Shown piece after piece: positions 58,093-64,000 of a stretch of DNA of 64,000 nucleotides. The notes under the pieces are model-generated. The model was given only the letters and a program-made list of their open reading frames with translations. It ran no database searches and was not told the origin of the DNA. This stretch comes from Streptomyces xinghaiensis S187 (GTDB taxonomy: Bacteria > Actinomycetota > Actinomycetes > Streptomycetales > Streptomycetaceae). Within the stretch, counting starts at the first letter, position 1, and each line of letters begins with the position of its first letter. A program made the translations under genes and the position numbers. The stretch lies in NCBI RefSeq assembly GCF_000220705.2, contig NZ_CP023202.1, positions 4,618,501 to 4,682,500 of the forward strand. The letters are read 5' to 3'.

Positions 58093-58133
58093 CATCCCCT
58101 CGCCATGAGATTTTCATGATTGCGCTCATGAGC
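58093..58133. promoter_or_regulatory. phased CATGA repeats between the precursor and SARP genes
   Basis: CAT-starting heptamers occur at 58093, 58104, 58115 and 58127 (CATCCCC, CATGAGA, CATGATT, CATGAGC), spaced 11, 11 and 12 bp, in an unusually AT-rich patch. They resemble an operator for an OmpR-, LuxR- or SARP-type regulator and may control the SARP gene and/or the divergent RiPP operon. Confidence 0.5.
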
Positions 58134-58238
58134 CGCTCACTGTCGGCTCAAGGGGCGGAGTGCGAGTCTCGACCGCATGCTCCGAGAAGACCCGCCGGCG
58201 GACGGCCGGTGCGGACGGCTCGAAAGGGGAGGAGCACT

Positions 58239-59033
58239 GTGGACATCAAGGTATTGGGCCCGCTGACGGCGCAGGAGCGCGGGATCTCGGTGGTGCCGAC
58301 CGCCGCCAAGCCCCGCCAGATCCTCGCACTGCTGGCACTCCAGGCCGACCACGTCGTGACCGTACCGACGCTCATGCAGGAGATCTGGGGAGAGGACGTC
58401 CCGCGCAGCGCCGCGACCACGCTGCAGACGTACATCCTCCAGCTCCGCCGCAAGATCGCGACCGCGCTCGGCGGCGACCCGGCGCGGGACGCCAAGGACG
58501 TCCTGGTCACCCAGCACGGCGGCTACCTGCTCCAGGTGCAGCCGGGGCAGGTGGACGTCCAGGAGTTCGAGCAGCTCGCCGCCTCCGGCCGCGCCGCCCA
58601 CGAGGCCGGCGACCACCGCGCGGCCTCCCGGCTGCTGCGCGCCGCGCTCGACCTCTGGCAGGGCCCGGCCCTGGTGGACGTGCGCGTCGGCAGCGCCCTC
58701 GAACTGGAGGTGCTGCGCATGGACGAGGACCGCATGGCCGCCCTGGAGCGCCGCATCGACGCCGATCTGCGCCTGGGACGGCACACCGAACTCGTCCCGG
58801 AATTACGGGTCCTGGCCGCCCGCCACCCCATGCACGAGAACTTCTGCGCCCAGCTCATGCTGGCCATGCACCGGGCCGGCGGCGCCTGGCGGGCCCTGGA
58901 GGCCTACCAGCGGCTGCGCGGCACCCTCGTCGACGAGCTCGGCATGGAACCCTCGCCGAAGCTCCAGCAGCTCCACCACGCCGTGCTCTCCGGGGACCCG
59001 CGCCTCGACCTGACGGTGCCCGCCGCGGGCTGA
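58239..59033 (+). CDS. SARP-family pathway-specific activator, TTA codon
   Basis: The 264-aa protein is a small Streptomyces antibiotic regulatory protein of ActII-ORF4/DnrI size. Residues 1-95 are an OmpR-type winged helix (VDIKVLGPLTAQERG, KPRQILALLALQADHVV, TTLQTYILQLRRKI, HGGYLL). Residues 100-250 are the bacterial transcriptional activation domain (DVQEFEQLAASGRAAHEAGD in part, YQRLRGTLVDELGMEPSP). It is the natural candidate to bind the 21 operators with 11-bp repeats found across the cluster. Codon 189 is TTA (58803-58805), so translation should depend on bldA, as for ActII-ORF4. GTG 58239 follows GGGGAGG. Confidence 0.95.
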   Translation: MDIKVLGPLTAQERGISVVPTAAKPRQILALLALQADHVVTVPTLMQEIWGEDVPRSAATTLQTYILQLRRKIATALGGDPARDAKDVLVTQHGGYLLQVQPGQVDVQEFEQLAASGRAAHEAGDHRAASRLLRAALDLWQGPALVDVRVGSALELEVLRMDEDRMAALERRIDADLRLGRHTELVPELRVLAARHPMHENFCAQLMLAMHRAGGAWRALEAYQRLRGTLVDELGMEPSPKLQQLHHAVLSGDPRLDLTVPAAG

Positions 59034-59110
59034 ACCGTCCCGCGCCGGCCCGCCCCGCGGGGAACCGATGCGCAGCGCGCCGCCGCCCGCCCGCCGACCG
59101 CCGCGCCCCC

Positions 59111-59142
59111 TCCAGCCGGACTCCAGGTGTGCTTCCTACGTT
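59111..59142 (+). promoter_or_regulatory. SARP operator and leaderless promoter of the carboxyltransferase/KS operon
   Basis: Cores TCCAG (59111) and TCCAG (59122) 11 bp apart, 8-nt spacer, -10 TACGTT (59137-59142), then exactly 6 nt to the ATG at 59149. Confidence 0.85.
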
Positions 59143-59148
59143 CGGCCG

Positions 59149-60807
59149 ATGACGACCCTCGACGACCACCTCACCCCACCCCCACCACCCTCCGCACCCC
59201 GCGCCCCCGGCCGCCCCGTGCCGCCCGCGGCACCCGCGGCACCCGCGCCTCCCGCGCCCGACCTGCGCCGGGCCGCCGCCGAACTGCGGCGCCTCAAGGA
59301 GGAAGTGGGCCGCGGCCCCGACCCCGCCGCCACCCGGCGGCAGCACGCCAGGGGCAAACTGACCGCCCACGAGCGGCTGGACGTCCTCTTCGACGAGGGC
59401 ACCTTCACCGAGATCGAACCCCTGCGCCGGCACCGTGCGAGCGGCTTCGGCCTGGAGGACCGCAGACCGCACGGCGACGGCGTCGTGGCCGGCTGGGGCC
59501 TGGTGCACGGGCGCACCGTCTTCGCCTACGCCCACGACTTCCGGGTCTTCGCCGGCGCGCTCGGCGAGGCCCACGCCGAGAAGGTCCACAAGGTGATGGA
59601 CCTGGCGCTGTCCGCCGGGGCCCCGCTGGTCGGCCTCAACGACGGCGCGGGCGCCCGGATCCAGGAGGGCGTCACCGCCCTCGCGGGCTACGGCGGGATC
59701 TTCCGCCGCAACGCCGCCGCCTCCGGTGTCATCCCGCAGATCAGCGTGATCCTCGGGCCGTGCGCGGGAGGCGCGGCCTACTCGCCGGCGCTGACCGACT
59801 TCGTGTTCATGGTGCGGGAGACCGCCCAGATGTTCCTCACCGGACCCGACGTGGTCCACGCGGTGACCGGCGAACGCGTCACCCACGACGAGCTGGGCGG
59901 CGCGGACGTGCACGCCCGCGTCTCCGGCGTCGCCGGCTTCGCCTACGACGACGAGACCGAGTGCCTGGAGGACGTGCGCTTCCTGCTGTCCATGCTGCCG
60001 TCGAACAACCGCGAACTGCCGCCCGCCGCCCACGGCGACGACACCCCCGACCGGCACACCGGCGCCCTCGCGGAGCTGGTGCCCGCCGACCCCGCGCAGG
60101 GCTACGACGTGCGCGAGGTCGTCGCGGAGATCGCCGACGACGGCGAGTTCCTGGAGGTGCACGAGGCCTGGGCGCCCAACGTGGTCTGCGGGCTGGCCCG
60201 CCTGGACGGGCAGGTGGTCGGCATCGTCGCCAGCCAGCCCGCCGCGCTGGCCGGCGTCCTGGACATCCACGCCTCCGAGAAGGCCGCCCGCCACGTCTCC
60301 GTGTGCGACGCCTTCAACATCCCGCTGCTCACCCTCGTCGACGTCCCCGGCTTCCTGCCCGGCGTGGACCAGGAGCACGACGGCGTCATCCGGCACGGCG
60401 CCAAACTGCTGTACGCCTACTGCAACGCGACCGTGCCCCGCATCTCGCTGGTGCTGCGGAAGGCGTACGGCGGCGCGTACATCGTCATGGACTCCCGCTC
60501 CATCGGCGCCGACCTGTCCTTCGCCTGGCCGGTCAACGAGATCGCCGTGATGGGCGCCGAGGGCGCGGCGGGCGTCGTCTTCCGGCGCGAGATCGCCGCC
60601 TCCGACGACCCGGAGGCCACCCGCGCCCGGCTGGTGAAGGAGTACCGGGCCGAGCTGATGCACCCCTACTACGCGGCCGAGCGGGGGCTCGTCGACGACG
60701 TCATCGAACCCGGCGAGACGCGGCGGGTGCTGATCCGCTCGCTGGCGATGCTGCGCGGCAAGCACGCCGAACTCCCGGCCCGCAAGCACGGGAACGTCCC
60801 GCTGTGA
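59149..60807 (+). CDS. acyl-CoA carboxylase carboxyltransferase (beta) subunit, acetyl-CoA type
   Basis: The 552-aa protein is a biotin-dependent carboxyltransferase with an N-terminal Pro/Ala-rich tail (1-38). Oxyanion motifs are in DGAGARIQEGV and GPCAGGAAYSPAL (N half) and in VDVPGFLPG and RKAYGGAYIVM (C half). The residue after AYGGAY is Ile, as in Streptomyces AccB enzymes that accept acetyl-CoA; PccB has Asp there. It therefore likely supplies malonyl-CoA for chain extension, with the epsilon subunit at 47272 and an unlinked biotinylated alpha subunit. The mRNA appears leaderless. Confidence 0.94.
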   Translation: MTTLDDHLTPPPPPSAPRAPGRPVPPAAPAAPAPPAPDLRRAAAELRRLKEEVGRGPDPAATRRQHARGKLTAHERLDVLFDEGTFTEIEPLRRHRASGFGLEDRRPHGDGVVAGWGLVHGRTVFAYAHDFRVFAGALGEAHAEKVHKVMDLALSAGAPLVGLNDGAGARIQEGVTALAGYGGIFRRNAAASGVIPQISVILGPCAGGAAYSPALTDFVFMVRETAQMFLTGPDVVHAVTGERVTHDELGGADVHARVSGVAGFAYDDETECLEDVRFLLSMLPSNNRELPPAAHGDDTPDRHTGALAELVPADPAQGYDVREVVAEIADDGEFLEVHEAWAPNVVCGLARLDGQVVGIVASQPAALAGVLDIHASEKAARHVSVCDAFNIPLLTLVDVPGFLPGVDQEHDGVIRHGAKLLYAYCNATVPRISLVLRKAYGGAYIVMDSRSIGADLSFAWPVNEIAVMGAEGAAGVVFRREIAASDDPEATRARLVKEYRAELMHPYYAAERGLVDDVIEPGETRRVLIRSLAMLRGKHAELPARKHGNVPL

Positions 60808-61122
60808 ACGGGATCCGGCACCGGTGTTCCATTCCGGCGCGAGCCGCCGTCGAGGACCCGCCCGAACCATGACGGCACCGGTAGCGGCGGCACGTCACAA
60901 GCGGGCGGCCGCCCGGACCGGCGCCGGGGCGGAACCGGCAGGACCCCGGACCGCCCCGGCCGCCGAAGCCGCCTCCACAGGGGCGCACCGCTTCCACAGG
61001 GCCCCGGACGCCTCCGGGAGCGCCGATGCGTCACCGACGAAGGGATCGACAGTGGCCCGCACAGTTCAGTCCGCCGGACGTCCGCAGGGACATCCGGCCC
61101 GGCCGGAGACGAGGTAACGGCG
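60808..61122 (+). other. 315-bp gap between carboxyltransferase and KS-alpha
   Basis: An in-frame reading of 82 codons (60869-61117) exists but has a poor ribosome-binding site (GAGGA 12 nt away) and an Ala/Arg/Pro-rich low-complexity product, so I do not call it a gene. TTCCACAGGG-like words occur twice (about 60973 and 60992) but 19 bp apart, not in SARP phase. A GAGGT box precedes the KS-alpha ATG. The KS genes are probably read from the carboxyltransferase promoter. Confidence 0.5.
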
Positions 61123-62388
61123 ATGCGCAGAGTCGTCATCACCGGGCTGGGCGCCGTGGCCCCCGGCGGGGTGGGCGTCAAGGAGTACTGGGAGCTGCTC
61201 ACCGCGGGCCGCTCCGCCACCCGCACCATCTCCTTCTACGACGCCTCCCCGTTCCGCTCCCGGGTCGCCGCCGAGTGCGACTTCGACCCGGCCGCCGCCG
61301 GGCTCACCCCGCAGGAGATCCGCCGCCTCGACCGGGCCGCCCAGTTCGCCGTGGTCTCCACCCGGGAGGCGGTCGCCGACAGCGGCCTCGACCCCGGCGC
61401 GCTGGACCCCGGCCGGACCGGCACCTCGCTCGGCAGCGCCGTCGGCTGCACCACCAGTCTGGAGCGGGAGTACGTCGTCGTCAGCGACGGCGGCCGGCAC
61501 TGGAACGTCGACCACACCTACGCGGTGCCCGAGCTGTACCGGCACTTCGTGCCCAGCTCCATGGCCGCCGAGGTGGGCCGCGCCGCCGGGGCCGAGGGCC
61601 CCGCCGCCGTGGTCTCCACCGGCTGCACCTCGGGCCTGGACTCCATCGGCCACGCCGTGGAACTGATCCGCGAGGGCACCGCCGACGTCATGATCACCGG
61701 CGCGACGGAGGCCCCCATCTCGCCGATCACCTCGGCCTGCTTCGACGCCATCCACGCCACCACCCCGCGCAACGACACCCCCGAGAGCGCCTGCCGCCCG
61801 TTCGACCGCACCCGCAGCGGGCTCGTCCTCGGCGAGGGCGCCGCCGTGCTCGTCCTGGAGGAGCTGGAGAGCGCCCGGCGGCGCGGCGCCCACATCTACG
61901 CGGAGATCGCCGGCTTCGCCGCCCGCTGCAACGCGTACCACATGACCGGCCTCAAACCCGACGGCCGGGAGATGTCCGAGGCCATCGACGCCGCCCTGGC
62001 CGAGGCGCGGATCGACGGCGGCGAGATCGGCTACATCAACGCCCACGGCTCCGGCACCAAGATGAACGACCGCCACGAGACCGGCGCGTTCAAGCGCAGC
62101 CTCGGCCACCACGCCTACGAGACCCCGATCAGCTCCATCAAGTCCATGATCGGGCACTCCCTCGGCGCCATCGGCTCCCTGGAGATCGCCGCCTGCGCCC
62201 TGGCCATGGAGCACGGCGTGCTGCCGCCCACGGCCAACCTGCACGAACCCGACCCCGAACTCGACCTCGACTACATCCCGCTGACCGCCCGTGAGCAGCG
62301 CGCCGACGTGGTCCTCAGCGTCGGCAGCGGCTTCGGCGGCTTCCAGAGCGCCATGGTGCTCGCCCGCCCGGAGAGGAGCGCCGCATGA
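61123..62388 (+). CDS. type II PKS ketosynthase alpha (KS-alpha)
   Basis: The 421-aa protein is the catalytic ketosynthase of a minimal aromatic PKS. It has RRVVITGLGAVAPGG, active-site Cys168 in STGCTSGLDSIGHA, His in NAHGSGTKMND, Lys and His in SSIKSMIGHSLGAIGS, and terminal GSGFGGFQSAMVL. It condenses malonyl-ACP units as a heterodimer with the next gene product; the stop overlaps that gene's start (ATGA, 62385-62388). The ACP gene is expected further right. Confidence 0.97.
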   Translation: MRRVVITGLGAVAPGGVGVKEYWELLTAGRSATRTISFYDASPFRSRVAAECDFDPAAAGLTPQEIRRLDRAAQFAVVSTREAVADSGLDPGALDPGRTGTSLGSAVGCTTSLEREYVVVSDGGRHWNVDHTYAVPELYRHFVPSSMAAEVGRAAGAEGPAAVVSTGCTSGLDSIGHAVELIREGTADVMITGATEAPISPITSACFDAIHATTPRNDTPESACRPFDRTRSGLVLGEGAAVLVLEELESARRRGAHIYAEIAGFAARCNAYHMTGLKPDGREMSEAIDAALAEARIDGGEIGYINAHGSGTKMNDRHETGAFKRSLGHHAYETPISSIKSMIGHSLGAIGSLEIAACALAMEHGVLPPTANLHEPDPELDLDYIPLTAREQRADVVLSVGSGFGGFQSAMVLARPERSAA

Positions 62389-63602
62389 CCGCCACCACGG
62401 TGGTGACCGGACTCGGGATCGCCGCCCCCAACGGGCTCGGCACCGACGACTTCTGGAAGGCCACACTCGCCGGCGAGAGCGGCCTGGCGGAGCTCACCCG
62501 CTTCGACGCCTCGCAGTACCCGTCGGGCGTCGCGGGAGAGGTCCCCGGCTACACGGCCGAGGAGCACATCCCCAGCCGGCTGCTGCCGCAGACCGACCAC
62601 ATGACGCGGCTCGCGCTCACGGCCGCCGAGTGGGCCGTCGAGGACGCGGGCGTCCGGCCGGACGAACTGCCGGAGTACGGCATGGGCGTGGTCACCGCGG
62701 CCTCCGGCGGCGCCGTCGAGTTCGGCCAGCGCGAACTGCAGAACCTGTGGAGCCAGGGCAAGGAATACGTCAGCGCGTACCAGTCCTTCGCCTGGTTCTA
62801 CGCCGTCAACACCGGCCAGATCTCCATCCGGCACAAGATGCGCGGTCCCAGCGGCGTCCTCCTCACCGAGCAGGCGGGCGGGATCGACGCCCTCGGCCAG
62901 GCCCGCCGCCACATCCGCAAGGGCGTGCCGCTCGTCGTCTCCGGCGGTGTCGACGCCGCCCTGTGCCCCTGGGGCTGGGTCCCGCAGATCGCCTCCGGGC
63001 TGATGAGCACCGAACGCGACCCGGCCCGCGCCTATCTGCCCTTCGCCGCCGCGGCCCGCGGCTACGTCCCCGGCGAGGGCGGCGCCATCCTCGTCACGGA
63101 GGACGCGGAGTCCGCCCGCGGCCGCGGCGCCCCGCGGATCTACGGCGAGATCGCCGGCTACGCGGCCACCCTGGACCCGGGCGAGGACCCCGGCTCCTGC
63201 CGGCTGGCCCGCGCGGCGCGCAACGCCCTCGCCGACGCCCGCGTCGCGCCCGGCGAGGTGGACGCGGTCTTCGCCGACGCCTCCGGGGTCCCGGCCCTGG
63301 ACCGGGCCGAGGCACGCGCCCTGGAGGACGTCTTCGGCCCGTACGGCGTGCCCGTCACCGCGCCCAAGAGCATGACCGGGCGGCTGCTCGCCGGGGGCGC
63401 CGCCCTTGACGCCGCCACCGCGCTGCTGTCCCTGCGCGACGGCGTCATCCCGCCCACCGCCAACGTCACCGAGGCGGACCCGGAGCACCGCCTCGACCTC
63501 GTCACCGGGGACCCGAGGGAAGCGGACCTGCGCACGGTGCTGGTCCTCGCCCGCGGCCACGGCGGCTTCAACGCGGCCCTCGTCCTGCGCCGGCCCGCCT
63601 GA
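62385..63602 (+). CDS. type II PKS chain-length factor (KS-beta)
   Basis: The 405-aa protein is KS-beta/CLF: the ketosynthase fold with the active-site Cys replaced by Gln163 in LLTEQAGGIDALGQA, the hallmark of CLFs. TTVVTGLGIAAPNGLG opens it and ARGHGGFNAALVLRRPA closes it. It sets chain length with KS-alpha. Chain length cannot be read safely by eye, but the companion ActIII/ActVII/ActIV-type enzymes suggest an octaketide or decaketide processed with C9 reduction. Confidence 0.97.
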   Translation: MTATTVVTGLGIAAPNGLGTDDFWKATLAGESGLAELTRFDASQYPSGVAGEVPGYTAEEHIPSRLLPQTDHMTRLALTAAEWAVEDAGVRPDELPEYGMGVVTAASGGAVEFGQRELQNLWSQGKEYVSAYQSFAWFYAVNTGQISIRHKMRGPSGVLLTEQAGGIDALGQARRHIRKGVPLVVSGGVDAALCPWGWVPQIASGLMSTERDPARAYLPFAAAARGYVPGEGGAILVTEDAESARGRGAPRIYGEIAGYAATLDPGEDPGSCRLARAARNALADARVAPGEVDAVFADASGVPALDRAEARALEDVFGPYGVPVTAPKSMTGRLLAGGAALDAATALLSLRDGVIPPTANVTEADPEHRLDLVTGDPREADLRTVLVLARGHGGFNAALVLRRPA

Positions 63603-63978
63603 CGGGCGGCCGGACGGGGCGGACCCGTGGCCGGACCCGCGACCGGGCCGGCGGCGGGCTACGGCCGAACACCCCGGCGAACGCCAACCGACGTGCCGCC
63701 CGAGCGAGTTCACCGGCATCCGGTACCCGGCCACCGGGCCAACCGAACAACCAGTCCACCCGATCACCCGTCCACCTGCCACCCGAACCACCTGCTACCC
63801 GGACCACCGGTCCACCGGGCCAGCCCGGTCCACCGGTTCACCAGGCCACAGCCCACCCGGACGCCCGGGCAGGCCGTCACCGCCCGCCGGGCTACCCGGG
63901 CCCGGCGGCCACCGCACCGACCGCCGATCCGCGCGGACCGACGCGCGTTCAGCTCACCGATCACAGAGAGGACCCACC
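63603..63978 (+). other. 376-bp gap with degenerate CCACC-rich repeats
   Basis: The gap separates KS-beta from the next start codon. From about 63725 to 63860 it is built of irregular short words such as CCACCGG, CCACCCG and ACCGGTCCACC, without a fixed period. No SARP-phased operator or convincing terminator was seen. A GAGAGGAC ribosome-binding site at 63966-63973 precedes the partial gene at 63979. Confidence 0.5.
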
Positions 63979-64000
63979 ATGGCGCCGACCACGGCCACGA
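63979..64000 (+). CDS. start of a gene cut by the window edge (perhaps ACP)
   Basis: ATG at 63979 with GAGAGGAC upstream begins M-A-P-T-T-A-T and runs off the window. In most type II PKS clusters the acyl carrier protein gene follows KS-beta, so an ACP is the first guess. Seven codons cannot confirm it. Confidence 0.4.

Noticed and set aside
58148..58190. SARP self-regulation site (TCAAG and TCGAC upstream of the SARP gene)
   Set aside because: The cores are 21 bp apart rather than 22, and no -10-like hexamer lies at the right distance.
60869..61117. 82-codon frame before KS-alpha
   Set aside because: Weak ribosome-binding site, low-complexity product and no recognisable family; kept as intergenic.
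63725..63860. CRISPR-like or minisatellite array
   Set aside because: Words such as CCACCGG recur irregularly with no constant repeat length or spacers; it is GC-rich degenerate sequence.

Overview
The window is very GC-rich actinobacterial DNA, almost certainly Streptomyces. Evidence: GTG/TTG starts, ATGA/GTGA stop-start overlaps, rare TTA codons, an ActIII/ActIV/ActVII/ActVA-like enzyme set and a SARP regulator. About 7.7 kb of ordinary chromosome (HAD phosphatase, small membrane protein, GH6 lipoprotein, tRNA-Lys, AlkZ-like protein, MoxR/VWA pair) is followed from about 7.7 kb to the right edge by one large biosynthetic gene cluster that continues beyond the window.

The cluster is a type II (aromatic) polyketide cluster. 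Its core is KS-alpha and KS-beta/CLF (61123-63602). Supporting core functions are an acetyl-CoA-type carboxyltransferase (59149) with a tiny epsilon subunit (47272), an ActIII-type C9 ketoreductase (10349), a didomain aromatase/cyclase (45458) and an ActIV-type metallo-beta-lactamase cyclase (8668). Tailoring genes encode a two-component flavin monooxygenase (12060 with 9636), two luciferase-like oxidoreductases, a P450 with ferredoxin and ferredoxin reductase, a GMC oxidoreductase, a nitroreductase, a secreted vanadium haloperoxidase, a tandem ABM protein, an epoxide hydrolase and NTF2-like proteins. A second block would make or attach unusual acyl groups: class III aminotransferase, MbtH-A-T fusion, two CerJ/DpsC-like KSIII homologues, methyltransferase, alpha-methylacyl-CoA racemase, citramalate synthase, FAAL, acyl-CoA dehydrogenase, ACP-AT fusion and PPTase. 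Three DHA2 exporters and an AlkZ-like (QxQ) protein look like self-protection, so the product may be DNA-reactive.

Regulation is unusually legible. Twenty-one promoters carry 5-bp cores (TCGAG/TCCAG/TCGAC/TGGAG) repeated every 11 bp, followed about 8 nt later by a -10 hexamer: the textbook SARP operator. They account for nearly every biosynthetic operon. The SARP gene (58239) itself contains a TTA codon, as do an exporter, the AlkZ-like gene, the histidine kinase and the YcaO gene. Three genes appear leaderless, with exactly 6 nt between -10 and ATG.

Divergent from the SARP gene is a four-gene unit without a SARP box: NHLP-type precursor peptide, ThiF-like/YcaO cyclodehydratase, histidine kinase, LuxR-type response regulator. 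It could be a peptide-signalling module wired to the polyketide regulator (inference). Several cluster proteins retain a fold but have lost catalytic residues: two secreted Tap-like alpha/beta-hydrolases without Ser and His, and an AT with Gly for its Ser. A KSIII has Ser for Cys, and the haloperoxidase has Ser where the fungal enzyme has His. No specific known product is claimed.
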